The position numbers and the translations under genes were made by a program. The notes below the pieces were generated by a model, which was given only the letters and a program-made list of their open reading frames with translations, did no database searches and was not told the origin of the DNA. A DNA stretch of 64,000 bases from Pratylenchus scribneri (Eukaryota; Nematoda; Chromadorea; Rhabditida; Pratylenchidae): NCBI GenBank assembly GCA_030063045.1, contig JAQSEB010000104.1:310001-374000 (forward strand), in the 5' to 3' direction. This document shows, one piece after another, positions 38,330-49,537 of this stretch; the stretch's first letter is position 1, and the number at the start of each line of letters is the position of its first letter.

Positions 38330-38909
38330 ATGGGAAAAATTGAGACAGAGGAAGATCTTTTGCGGGCAATTGGTGCGACTCCATCCGAACCAAAACTTCC
38401 AGCAAAGGAGGGAAGAATAAATCCAACATTGCAAAAAATATCGACATATTTTAAAACAAAATTGTTAATCCAGCCGGAAGAAAAAAGACACTTCAAAAAA
38501 GTTTATTCCAAAATTTTCTAGTTTGTTTAATTTTTTAATTACATAAAAAGGAATTTTGATTTTTAAGCATATCCTCTCTCTTTGGTATTTCATTGGGAGT
38601 GCTTGGTGTAATTGTCAACCGGAAACAACCATTTAAGGTGAATAAAATTAATTTGTTATAAAAAAAGAAAATTTATTTTAGCGAAATTTGGGCAGATTCT
38701 TTCAAGCCTCGCTCACTTCTGTTATTTTTGGCATAATTTCTGGTTTCTCAGTCGGTACTTTTTCCGTCTTCGGCAATCGTTTTATGCAACGTTTTGAAGA
38801 AGTTTCGGAAGTTGGCTTCAATTTGAGAAAACTTAAACAGCTAAAATCAGAAGAAGAGGAAAAATTGCTTGGACAATTCAAGAAAAAACATCCGAATGAT
38901 GATTATTAA
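38330..38909 (+). CDS. Small two-helix membrane protein, unknown
   Basis: Three exons; the first is 38330-38520 and ends in phase 2 (TA|C). The second starts ISSLFGISLGVLGVIVN and the third ends at TAA 38909. The N-terminal 60 residues are soluble and basic. Two hydrophobic segments follow (SSLFGISLGVLGVIV and SVIFGIISGFSVGTFSVFG), then a charged coiled-coil-like tail (LRKLKQLKSEEEEKLLGQFK). A TTTTTAG acceptor lies just 2 bases before the ATG, 125 bp after the mL65 stop, consistent with a downstream operon gene that is trans-spliced. The size and shape suit a mitochondrial inner-membrane protein, but no family was recognised. Confidence 0.7.
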
Positions 38910-39339
38910 ATACTATAAAAATTGAATTTTTTTTTTTTCAATAATGCTCATAAAAATGTTGTTACTTATTTGTTCCAAAATTAAAAATTTAATAAATTAT
39001 ATTCTCATTTGGTCAAAATCACAAATGTAATTCAGACGAATTAGTCTGCCATCAATGCAATATTTTTCCAATTTAATTATCTCTGTCGATGATAGGAATT
39101 AATTATTGATTTATTGAACACAAGAAAAGATATAAAATATGGGCTGCTTGTAGTTGGTAGCATTTCTTTTTAAGCAAATTAACTTTTATAGTAATTAATA
39201 GTAGATTAGGTAATATAGAATAGATTAATCGAAAGGATTTTAATTTTAATTTTAACCCACCCAGTTTATATTATTTTCCTCTATATAATAATTTTTAGAA
39301 ATATTTTCGTGACTTCAATACATTACAACAAAAAGCAAA

Positions 39340-39961
39340 ATGTCCTATATGCTTCCGCATCTGCACAATGGTTGGCAAGTTGACCAGGTATAAATTGCAA
39401 TATTAAAACACAAATTAATTGTGCCATTTTTAGTCCATTTTGGCTGAGGAAGACCGTGTTGTGGTTATTCGTTTTGGTCATGACTGGGATCCTTCTTGCA
39501 TGCGCATGGATGAGGTAAAAATAATTAAATAATCATTTTGACTAAGATGGTTTTTTCTAGACCCTCTACAAAATCGCAAATAAAGTGAAGAATTTTGCGG
39601 CAATCTATCTGGTCGATATTTCTGAAGTGCCCGATTTCAACAAGATGTATGAACTGTACGATCCAGTCACACTTATGTTCTTCTTTAGGTTTTTATTAAA
39701 TGATTAATAATTATAAAAAAGTATGTTTCCAGAAACAAGCATATCATGATCGATTTGGGTACCGGAAATAATAACAAAATCAACTGGCCAATGAATGATG
39801 GCCAGGAATTGATCGACATCATCGAAACTGTGTATAGAGGCGCTCGAAAGGGACGCGGGTATGATGGTTTTTAATTTTTATTACATAAATATTGTAAAAT
39901 ATTTCAAATTCACAGGTTAGTGATCTCGCCGAAGGATTATTCGACCAAATACAAATATTGA
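39340..39961 (+). CDS. DIB1: DIB1/TXNL4A, U5 snRNP 15-kDa thioredoxin-like protein
   Basis: A core component of the U4/U6.U5 tri-snRNP that keeps the spliceosome inactive until activation. Exons join to 142 residues, the family's usual length. Nearly the whole protein matches the conserved pattern: MSYMLPHLHNGWQVDQ, RVVVIRFGHDWDPSCMRMDE, VKNFAAIYLVDISEVPDFNK, MYELYDPVTLMFFFRNKHI, GTGNNNKINW and the end KGRGLVISPKDYSTKYKY. The fold is a thioredoxin lacking the CxxC redox pair (here DPSC), as in the family. Five exons with introns of 40-60 bp. The stop is at 39959-39961. Very confident. Confidence 0.97.
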
Positions 39962-41092
39962 TATGTGACCTTTTGGCAGAAATTCCATTTGTGTTTATTT
40001 TCAACGATGATACCATGATAAATATTCTTTTCATTAAACAATTCTTTCTTTCTTTAATGTGTTCGGATTCGGATAAAGAGTTAAATTTTTTGTTAGTTAT
40101 TTGCATAGAAAGGGGAAAAAAAATCAGAATAAATATTTTTCGGGCGGAAATGGAACCAGAACAACAAAACATTTTCCGGAAAGGGAAATCAGAACAACAA
40201 CATTTTCTGGAAAGGGAAATCAGAACAACAACATTTTCTGGAAAGGGAAATCAGAACAAAAACAAAACATTTTCCGGAAAGGGAAATCAGAACAACAAAA
40301 CATTTTCCGGAAAGAAAATCAGAACAAAAACAAAACATTTTCCGGAAAGAAAATCAGAACAAAAACAAAACATTTTCCGGAAAGAAAATCAGAACAAAAA
40401 CAAAACATTTTCCGGAACAAAATCAGAACAACAACAAAACATTTTCCGGAAAGGGAAATCAGAACAACAAAACATTTTCCGGAAAGAAAATCAGAACAAA
40501 AACAAAACATTTTCCGGAAAGAAAATCAGAACAAAAACAAAACATTTTCCGGAACAAAATCAGAACAAAAACAAAACATTTTCCGTAAAGAAAATCAGAA
40601 CAAAAACAAAACATTTTCCGGAAAGAAAATCAGAACAAAAACAAAACATTTTCCGTAAAGAAAATCAGAACAAAAACAAAACATTTTCCGGAAAGGAAAT
40701 CAGAACAACAAAACATTTTCCGGAATGAAAATCAGAACAACAAAACATTTTCCGGAAAGGGAAATCAGAACAACAAAACATTTTCCGGAAAGAAATCAGA
40801 ACAAAAACAAAACATTTTCCGGAAAGGAAATCAGAACAACAAAACATTTTCCGGAAAGGAAAGTATTTCAGAACAAATCCAATCCGGAATACCGTACTCC
40901 TTCACTCATTAATAAGTCAAACCAACTCTCTATTTTTACACTTTTTTTTTAAAAAAATTTTTTGGATTTATTTTTAAAAAAATAAATTAATGAAAATAAG
41001 AATAAGAAAGGCTTTTCGTAAAATAGGATGGCACAGAGAATCATTTAAAAATGTGTGAAGTGAGATTTGTTTTTGCAATATGCTGAGTTTCT
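39962..41092. other. Convergent spacer with a minisatellite
   Basis: Lies between the 3' ends of DIB1 and the helicase gene. About two thirds of it is the repeat array at 40140-40865. Long frames of up to 256 codons across it are repeat artefacts. Confidence 0.7.
40140..40865. repeat. Minisatellite, about 35-bp unit, over 20 copies
   Basis: Tandem array of units like AATCAGAACAAAAACAAAAC followed by ATTTTCCGGAAAG. Units vary in length (about 29-36 bp) by presence of an extra ACAAA block and by GGAAAGGG/GGAAAGAA variants. The ACATTTTCCGGAAA core is almost invariant and contains the palindrome TTTCCGGAAA. Confidence 0.9.
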
Positions 41093-44000
41093 TCAATTGC
41101 CATAAATGAAAAAAATGCCTTCGATTGCGGAAAGTAGAATCCATTCAGCTGATAATGATAATATCCAGTCGGCTTCATTTTCCAAATGACCATTTTTATA
41201 CTAAATAATCATAAAATTGGAAAAATGGGAAATATTAATCTTACCAAAGAAAACCGGATCCTTTCCGTCAAATTATCCTCATCTTTGACAATTGGATCCA
41301 AAATCAAATGTGTATTCGAGGTTGAAGAGGAGAATGAAATTGCACCTTGAAGCCTGCGGACTTCAAAACGAAGGCCCATCCTCTGCACTAATTCTTGGAA
41401 TGCATTTTTGTCAGCCATTGAAATTAATGGATATTCTTGAGGATTAGCCGATGAGGTGATTTCTTTCATTGATAAATTATCGATGTTTGAAAGTGATGCG
41501 CAAATATTTGTATTTGCATTAGAATCCTCAGATAAATGCTGTGCTCCATAACAGTTCTGAATTTAAATGAAATGAAACATTCAATAAACAAGTAAATCTT
41601 AAGAATTGTTTACTCCAAAAATTAATCTGATAATTTGCTTCCAAATTTACCTGCTCCAAATTGAATTGCTGTTCTACTTCACTGCTTCCATAATCAACAA
41701 CTAAATTTTGATTTTCTTTGTCACTATTTTCATCTTCCTCCTCCGAATCACTATAAGAATATGCCAATATTGAGGGTTTTTGGAGTTTTCCACTGATTTG
41801 GTCTTTGTTCCTATCCCGTGGCATTTTTTCAGCAATTTTTGGAGCGGATTTTGATGGGCCAGGAGAATCCAAATTCCATCCATTGCCTTCAGCACTATTT
41901 GATGGAAGAGATGGGTCCAAATCCCATCCACTACTGTGCAGGGCTGTGCAGGTGCCGGCTGAGACCCGGCACGGCACGGCACGTGCCGGCCTTCGGCCGG
42001 CACGGCACGGCACCATTTTGGCCGTGCCGACCATAGACCGGCACGGCACGGCACGTGCCGGCACGGTGCCGGCACATATTTCAAAAAAAATTTTTTTTAT
42101 CAAAAAGTGAAAAAATTTTATGTTATTTTCAAAAATTTTGTCCAATTTTCAAATCAAATCCAAAATTTACAAAAGAAAATTTAATTTAAAAGTATTTTTG
42201 CAATGAATTAAATTATTTTCTTCAATTATTAATTCTCCAATAAATTATTTTTATGCCTTTTCCGACCTTCGGCCGGGTCTGTGCCGGCACTGTGCCGGCA
42301 CGTGCCGGCCTTTGGCCGGCACGGCACGGCACCGATCAGACTGTGCCGACCTTTGGCCGGCACGGCACGGCACGTGCCGTGCCGTGCCGTGCCGGCACGT
42401 GCCGGTGCCGGCACCTGCACAGCCCTGCTACTGTGTCCAGCATTATTTCCAGCAGAATGATCATTTTTGTTTCCATTTTTCTGATTGTTCGCTTTATTGA
42501 TGAATCCTCTTTGTAATTTCATTTGTCGTAATTTTCTTTCTGATAGAATTTCTTTTATTTTGTTGACTTCAGCAGAATTATTTTCTTCTTTATTGCTATC
42601 CGAATGCCTACTGTTGATGAACTCTTCTGAATGGAATATCAAAGATCCATTCTGCCTACAGTATTCGATCAGACTAAAATAAATATTAACGTAATTTTAA
42701 GTTATATTATAATTTTGTACGTTTGCCATCCGTGAATCCTCCCAATGTTTTCGCTGTTTCCAACAATAATTAATAATTCCTTTGGACGTGTTATTGCCGT
42801 GTTAAATCGCTAAATTTTTATTAAATTCTCCTTTTTAATGAAATCCTTTTTACTTTATAATTATCCAAAAATCCAATTCCACAACTTCGAACTGTGGAAA
42901 TGATTATGACACGTCGTTCGGAGCCTTGAAATCTTTCCACGGAGTCAATGTCAATTCCGGGAAAATCGTGCCCGATTAAAGCCTGGAGGCGACGGACCTA
43001 ATTAAATAATTAAAATTAATTAATTAAATTCATTCCAATTTGCCTGATAACGATACGGAGCAATTATGCCAATTTCCTCCTCAAGCACTTTGGCATTCTT
43101 GGTCAATTTGTAGACATATTGACGGACCACTTCGCATTCGCCAATGTTGCAGACTGAATTACTATTATCGACGGTTTCGGCAGATACAATGGAATGCCAC
43201 AATAATGGGAAATCCTAATTGAAATTTGGATTTGTTAGCTAAAGGGTCAATTGCAAACTTTCTTTGGCAATCCTTCCCAACGGCAAAGTGTATTCCTTTC
43301 GTTGATTGGAGCACTTGAACGCAATATTCCGCCATAATATAGGCGAGATGGAATTGTGACCAATGTTGGGTGGGATCTGTAATTCTCCTCCAACAATATT
43401 GTAATACGTCTGAATCGATATACAAATTATTGAAATTATTTAATTGTTACAAACTTATCAAATTTGAAAGAACTTTGCCTATTCAAATCAATTCCAATGA
43501 GTCGTTCAATTAATGATGCGGCTATAAATTTCGAAAATAACTAATAAATTATAATATATTCCATTACGTTTTGCTAAATTTTTCAGCAATTCGCATGTTT
43601 GAACTGGCCCCAATTGTTGCGGATCACCGGCCAAAATCACTTGAGTTAGTTTAGTCATTTTTGGATCGATTAATCCAATAATTGGAATCAATGTTTCTAG
43701 TTCATCGGCCTGGCCAGCTTCATCTACAAAAATATGCGAAAAACAACCCCGGAGACCACCATTGATCTATAAAAATGGCATATTTGGTTAATTTATTAAA
43801 ATATATTTTCCTAATCCTCACCAAATAAGTGGTGGTTAATTTATTAAAATATATTTCACTAAACCTTATCAAATAAGTGGATGTGCTTAAAGTGCAAATG
43901 AGCACATTTTTCTCCAACAATTTCTCTTTTGGTGGAATACCAAATTTAAGAAATCCTTTTGATTGACTAAAAAATGAAAAGGAAATAAAATACAAATTCG

Positions 44001-45389
44001 GATAATCACAGACCAAATACAAACGATGCCATCATTCGTTGAAATGAGATTCGGATTTTGATCCTCAACTTTTTTGCTTAGGGAGTAAATACGCAGAATT
44101 GAATCTGCTCGAAATGCACCAGTTCCCAACAATTCCAATGTGAAATTATCACTTTAATTATTTTGATTAAAATGGGCCAATAAATTCATTTGCAAATATA
44201 CGCTGCGGTGTTTGACGGAGTGCAAACCAAAATTCTGGCATTTGCCGGATTCTGTTCAACAATCAATCGAACCGTCTCAACGAGCGTTACAGTTTTGCCC
44301 GTTCCTGGTGGACCGAAGAGAATAAATGGGCAATTTTGATGGAGTCCGGAAACAATGGCATGGATTGTCTCCTTCTGTTTTTGATTGAATTGGCGCCGTT
44401 TAGAGAATTGAACCGTGGAGTAAAATTGGCGTTCATTTTGGTTGAATTGATCCAATGAAATCTGAAATAGTGTTTACGGTATAATATCATCGTAATACTC
44501 ACTAAATTCTTTGCTAATCGTTCTCTTGCTTTCCCAAAAATGAATGTTTCTATTATTGAAATATCAAAATGGCCAATTCTTTCCAAGGTTCGACATCGAG
44601 AATCAAAAACCATGGCATTGGTTAGAATAGTGGCTTCATACTGTATTGGAAAAGGGAATTCATTCCCTTCCCATTTTTGCTTTTCAACAACCTTCCCTGG
44701 TGCAGGCCTTCCTTTTATTTCCACATAAACTGCCCAATTTCTGGTGTCAATTTCCAACACTTCGCCCTAAAAATATTCCAATCAAATAATTATTACATAA
44801 TATTTGTCAAAAATTCCCTTTACTGACCCTATATGACTTGATTTTTTGGCCTTTCTCCAAACTTTGGGGAACAAATTCAATTGAAGAATTTTTGGTCAAT
44901 TCAGAGCATTCGCAAAATTTCTGATCAACATTTGCCTTATAAAGATTTGGCTGATCATCATCCGGCGTGTATTCTAATTGGCAATTTTTGCAGGCATTCT
45001 CCTTGCATTCTAGCTGAATATTTCGGCAAAAATGAAAATACCCAAATTTTGATTTAGGCTTACTAGCAAATTTGCCCACTCAATTTGGTTAAAATCAGAA
45101 TAATGTTCAATAAAATGTTGAATTTCAGTTGGACGTTGTCTCAACCGTTCATAAATCCGTACTTTCACCATTTCCATAATCACCCTTTGTGATGGTTCAA
45201 TATCGGAAAGATCCCAAATTGGTTCAACAATTTTCTTATAAATTTCATCCAATGGATATTGGGCCAATGGATCAACAATGAGCAATCCACCCAAAATTTT
45301 GCAACTGAATTTAATGTCCAAAATATTAAAAAAAATTGCAAAATTTACCCCGCATTTTGGCTAACTGGCTGTTTTTGTTGTTTTTGCAT
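41093..45389 (-). CDS. MOV10/Armitage/ERI-6/7-like SF1 RNA helicase, with an element in one exon
   Basis: A UPF1-type RNA helicase of the MOV10 group, which acts in small-RNA silencing. The first exon is 45389-45349 ([13 protein letters not shown]). The helicase motifs are intact: [20 protein letters not shown] (I, about 44310), CTPSNTAA (Ia), [14 protein letters not shown] (II, DEAG as in MOV10), [11 protein letters not shown] (III), LEENYRSHP (IV), GIIAPYR (V) and [17 protein letters not shown] (VI). A long acidic tail and a C-terminal domain follow, ending at TGA 41093. The N-terminal part is shorter than in MOV10. An hAT-type insertion (41939-42427) splits the tail exon, and a 48-bp tandem duplication lengthens the exon before motif II. 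Without splicing out the insert the product would stop soon after the helicase core. C. elegans ERI-6/7 is the nearest named relative I can suggest. Confidence 0.85.
41931..42435. mobile_element. Non-autonomous hAT-type element inserted in a helicase exon
   Basis: A 489-bp insert (41939-42427) starts CAGGGCTGTGCAGGTGCCGG and ends with its exact complement. It is flanked by the perfect 8-bp direct repeat CTACTGTG (41931-41938 and 42428-42435). An 8-bp duplication and CAGGG-type termini are hAT hallmarks. The ends are about 120-170 bp of GC-rich GGCACGGCAC-type palindromic repeats; the centre is AT-rich. No transposase. The coding frame of the helicase is open up to both edges, and the two sides share the duplicated codons (HSS). 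Confidence 0.92.
43788..43883. repeat. 48-bp tandem duplication spanning a splice junction
   Basis: Units 43788-43835 and 43836-43883 are both 48 bp and about 83 per cent identical, each starting TTAATTTATTAAAATATATT. They cover the end of a helicase exon and the start of its intron. In the downstream unit (in transcript order) the donor is intact (TTG|GTGAGG); in the other it has changed to TTGATAAGG. The exon therefore reads through one unit, which adds 16 in-frame codons. Confidence 0.85.
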
Positions 45390-45745
45390 ATTTTTCGGCT
45401 CTAACTTTAAAATAAAAATGAATTTAATTATAAAAAAATTCACCAAATATTTTTCAATCCAATTGAATAAATTTATGATTTAATTTTTATGAAAGGAAAT
45501 TTCAAATTTATACAAATGTATTGTACTCAAAAATAATTCTCATCAATCAAAAAGTGTAAATTTATTTGTTCAACATTAAAAATTGTTAATTTTACGATAA
45601 AAAAATGAAAGAATAATTAAAGAATGATTAATATGATTAAATTGTGAAATCATTAAAAATTATCGGGTATGAAAATGTGAATTTGTTCTTAAATCGTTTC
45701 CCAATTCTCCTCATTCATTGAGCCGTTTCTAATATTCTCTACCAA

Positions 45746-47473
45746 TTACAAAAAATGACGGCAAAGCCCTTCGATGGTTGCATGGCCCAACCATTTTTCC
45801 ACCGGCATGAGATTTGTTTCACGACAAATTCGGCCATTTTCATGCTAAAAATTAATTATTTTCTGGGAAATATTTTTTTGATTGGCTTACCAACGAAATC
45901 CGAATCACTTCTTGGAATTGTCCAATATTATTTTCATCCTTATACAATTTGGAATTCAGCACCAAAATGCGATTATTTTCCGGTTTCGAAAAATAAATTG
46001 CACCTCTGAATTAAAATGGTATTTCTATCAAATCCCCTTTGAAAAACCCACAATTCTTGACGGAATTCAAATTGAAGGCCCATTTTGTTGGCCAATTCCT
46101 TGAATGTTTGATGTTCATTGGCCAATAGGAGAGGATTGAACGGAGGTCGTCTCTGAATTTAATGCCATTATTTCATTTAAAAAAATATAAATTCGAACTG
46201 CTGGCAAATGCAATGGAATTTGTTGTTCCGTCAGAGTATTCTCCGTTTGAATGCTGGCATTGCAACTTTGCGGGGTTGGAGTGATTGTAGAGGAATTGGA
46301 TGGGGACGATGGACGAATACTTGGTGGCTAAAAAGGATGAAAATATTCGTAAATGCCATTATTTATTACATTTTCAAGAAAATGCTCCAATCCGGTTGTC
46401 TCATCATCATAATCCACCTCATCAAAAATGCCTTGTCTTTGTTGAACATATTGGGAAATATGCGGATCAGTGCGAATGGTAAACGAGGAATTGGTTGTGC
46501 CAGAATTGGCCGTTTCCTAAAATTGGAATAATTCCAATTGAATTAATATTAATACTACCAAAGAAAGGAGGGAATCGCCTCTTTGAACATTTGGTCTTTG
46601 TTGATTGCGTGGAATTGATGAATTTGGCTCCGTATTTGGATTATTGGCCAATGCATCCAAAATGTCACTGTTCCGTACTTTTGATAGTAAACCTAAATCA
46701 TCCGAATCGGAATCACTCGAATCAGAGTATTGGTATTCAGTGGGAATTCGGCCAACACGATTGGGATTCTGTAAATTTCAAAAATATTTTGTATTATTTT
46801 CCATAAATAAATATTAGTTTGATATTAATTTGCACCTTTCCATTATTTCCAGCAGCAATTGATGGATGTGTGCTGAGAGTGTACGGTAATGTGCGGAATA
46901 AAGTGCTTCGATGGCATTGGGAAACGGGTGGATGTGGTGAACCCGAATCTTGCCAACTATTATGGAAAAAGTCCCAATATATAAAATCACACTTTTCCCA
47001 CCGCGCGTGTTGATTATTTTCACTCGTATTTGATTCCGAAAATAGATTGGATCGATGAATTTGAGGAGAAGCTGTTGTCGAAGACATTTCAGACCAACGG
47101 AAATGACCGTCCGAAATTGAGCTAAAAAGTCGAATTTTCCCATTGGAATTTGTGTTTTGGCCAAACAACCTGCAATTTTCTGTGGAATTTGCCATTCCAT
47201 TTGTCCTCGTTGCCTCCAATCCAGTTTCCTCATCATCTTCGAATCTCATTGGATTACTCGATCCAAATTGACCATTTGTGGGAATTGGCGGATTCGGATT
47301 GGCAGATGGAACAAATTCATTGTTTGAATTGGCCACAAAACGACTGTAAGGAAAATTCGGGGTACTTAATAATGAAGATTGGCTCCCAAGAGAGGAAATG
47401 GTGGGAAATGAATCAAACTGTCAATCAAATTGTCAAAAGTTGGAAAGAAAGACTCACTCCAATCAAAAGACAT
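45746..47473 (-). CDS. Stand-alone relative of the helicase C-terminal tail
   Basis: A gene of at least six exons on the minus strand with no helicase motifs. The N-terminal two thirds are Ser/Asn/Asp-rich and disordered (EYQYSDSSDSDSDDLGLL). The C-terminal part resembles the end of the neighbouring helicase: ELANKMGLQFEFR against [29 protein letters not shown] against [16 protein letters not shown], and a matching last exon after an equally placed phase-0 intron (ISL|HENG against FSL|YKNG). The stop is TAA at 45748-45746. The 5' end is uncertain: ATG 47473 (MSFDWS) joined through a GTCTTT donor fits the phase. The next gene downstream, 357 bp away, is the helicase. It may be a partner or a partial gene duplicate. 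Confidence 0.65.
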
Positions 47474-47512
47474 ATAATCTATTCGGACCCGTTCAACTGA
47501 TCTATGTCTTAA

Positions 47513-47845
47513 CTATGCGCCGTCGCATGTAGCTCATTAAAGACGAAACCGATAATTTTATTATCAAATTAAAGAGCTCACTTCTGGCTATCGATAGATA
47601 TATGATTTATTTGGTTTGGTTCAAAATTAGCAGAATTTTACTTAAAAAACCATGAAAAATGTGCAAAATTATACTATAGTTTTTTTAAGAGATTTTTAAG
47701 TTCGGCTAATTCTTAAAAATAAATTTTTTATCTATCGATAGCCAGCAGTGAGCTCTTTAATTTGATACCAAAAAAAATTATCTAAATATACTAAATGAAT
47801 CTATATCGGTTTCGTTCTTTATGGGCTACAAGCGACGTCGCCTAG
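47513..47845. mobile_element. MITE family B, copy 1
   Basis: Inverted-repeat element of about 333 bp. Both arms carry GCGACGTCGC-like ends, ACGAAACCGATA, TCAAATTAAAGAGCTCAC and GGCTATCGATAGATA. A second member is at 54495-54880. It lies 40 bp upstream of the predicted start of the gene at 47473. Confidence 0.75.
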
Positions 47846-48112
47846 TTCTAGTGTACCGTAATTTATTTATGTCAAGCTCATAAATCGAATTCAGTATCAG
47901 ATATGTCACATTTTTCCAAAATTTGTGCGTAGTATAAGAAGATTAATTAAGATCAAGTAATTGTTCTATTTTGATTGTTCCATGTTTATTTTTTTTAAAT
48001 GATGATTCTAATAAGGGCAAAGGAAATTAATTCCCTCTATTCTCCTTCTCCACAATTTTGACAATTTGATTGACAGTTTGATTCGTTTCCCACCATCATG
48101 TTCCTTTTGTGG

Positions 48113-48458
48113 GTTTCATTCAGTGTTGTCCAAATGTTAAATTTCTCGTCATTCGTCTCGTCAATCGTCTCGACCTTTTTTACCCCTCGTCATTCGTCTC
48201 GTCTCTCGTCTTGGCTTTTTTTAACCCTCGTCATTCGTCTCGTCTCTCGTCTTGGCTTTTTTTTACCCCTCGTCATTCGTCTCGTCATTTCGTCTCATTT
48301 CTCGTCATTTTGATCATTTTTTCGTCATTCGTCACGTCTTTCGTCTTGGCCTTTTTTACCCCTCGTCATTCGTCTCGTCTTTTCGTCTTTTTTTTGAGAC
48401 GAGACGAAGACGAGGACGAGACGAATGACGAGGACGTTTGGACAACACTGGTTTCATT
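48113..48458. mobile_element. Second hAT-type MITE with perfect 8-bp target duplication
   Basis: Element 48121-48450 (330 bp) starts CAGTGTTGTCCAAA and ends with its complement TTTGGACAACACTG, flanked by GTTTCATT on both sides (48113-48120, 48451-48458). The inside is about five tandem copies of a ~55-bp unit with CCTCGTCATTCGTCTCGTCT and CTTGGCTTTTTT, closed by a short inverted copy (AGACGAGACGAAG). No ORF of its own. Confidence 0.9.
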
Positions 48459-48671
48459 AGTACCGAAATCCATTTGTGATGATAGAAAATTATGGTCAAT
48501 CAAAAAAAATTATCCGATTTTGGCCTATATTGCTAATTTTTGGTCTAAACTTTTTGTAATTTCTTTCAAATTTAATTATTTCTTTGATCAACGTATTCTA
48601 ATCAAAGTATTCTAATTCTAATCAAGATTATTATAATGGCATCAAATTTGCTAAACTTAAATCTAATTGAT

Positions 48672-49203
48672 TTAATGCGCAATATTTTGTTGTCCAAATT
48701 TCTTTCCACCCTCTTCTTGACCCAAGTGGGAATGATTTATATAAAAGGATCCCCACACCAATATTGGCAACCTTGGATTATTGCCGTTTCGATCATTGTT
48801 TAGAACAACATTATTGACGTTGTTATTTCCGTTTAAATCCGCATTTTCTAACTCATCTCCTCCCTCTTCCTCTCCATCAATCGGCATTGATCCAAACATT
48901 GGCCCAACCGGATAAATGGGCTAAATTCCATTTTTTGAAAACAATTTCATCCTTCCCAAATTTTACAATTTTATCTTTTTGACTACGTTTCCTTCGCCTC
49001 CTTCCATTTTCGTCCCGGTTGTAAACAATATTATTCCCCCAAAGTCCACTCCAATCGTCGTCTTCTGCTGATATGGGTTGGGCCTGTTGTTGGCTGTGGC
49101 CCAAATCTGCTGATGAATTCACCAAATTTGGTGGAATTTTTTCCGATTCGTCAAGCTTTCGGGAGAATATTCCATGATGGCCTCTACCCGCCGGATTGGA
49201 CAT
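48672..49203 (-). CDS. Small acidic protein with a basic NLS-like stretch, unknown
   Basis: Two exons with an intron of about 52 bp (donor GTAAAATTTGG after KDKI). The ATG is at 49203 and the stop at 48672. The N-terminal part reads GRGHHGIFSRKLDESEKIPP, then a Gln/Ala stretch and EDDDWSGLWGNN. A strongly basic stretch follows (GRRRRKRSQKDK), which could be a nuclear signal. After the intron come PIYPVGPMFGSMPIDGEEEG and an Asn-rich tail. The start is 334 bp from the divergent HDHD3-like gene. No family recognised; probably nuclear. Confidence 0.65.
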
Positions 49204-49537
49204 TTTTATTTAACTATTATTTATTGGGCTTTAATTAATAATTTAATTTATTTTATTGAATTATTTTTTCTTTTTTTATTGGTGAAGAGAGGACTGATTG
49301 GATTGAGGAATTGGGAAAATTTAATTTGAATTGATGCGGATAAATTTTTCGTCTTTTCAATCAAAATTAATTTGATTGACGTTGTTTGACGAGTGATTGA
49401 CATATAATTCAATTTCGCTTCAGGAAAAAACTTTTGATAGGTGTCATTTTTTGCAAATTCTATTTTTTTTTCAGAAAAATTAAACTTGATTTTCATTTTT
49501 CTTTAAGCAAATATAATAATTTTGCCAATTTTTAAAA

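Noticed and set aside
39958..40728. Open frame of 256 codons with NQNKNKTFSGK repeats
   Set aside because: It is the translation of the minisatellite; the same is true of the other frames on both strands.
41528..42145. Long minus-strand frame rich in Pro/Ala/Arg/Cys
   Set aside because: Its first half lies inside the GC-rich arm of the hAT-type insert and is not part of the helicase.
42229..42642. Helicase frame continuing into the insert for about 60 codons
   Set aside because: The first part is a real helicase exon, but the segment past the 8-bp duplication is element sequence, so it was not listed as separate protein.
48109..48615. Plus-strand frame of 168 codons with FVSSLVLAFF repeats
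   Set aside because: It is the tandem array of the second hAT-like MITE.
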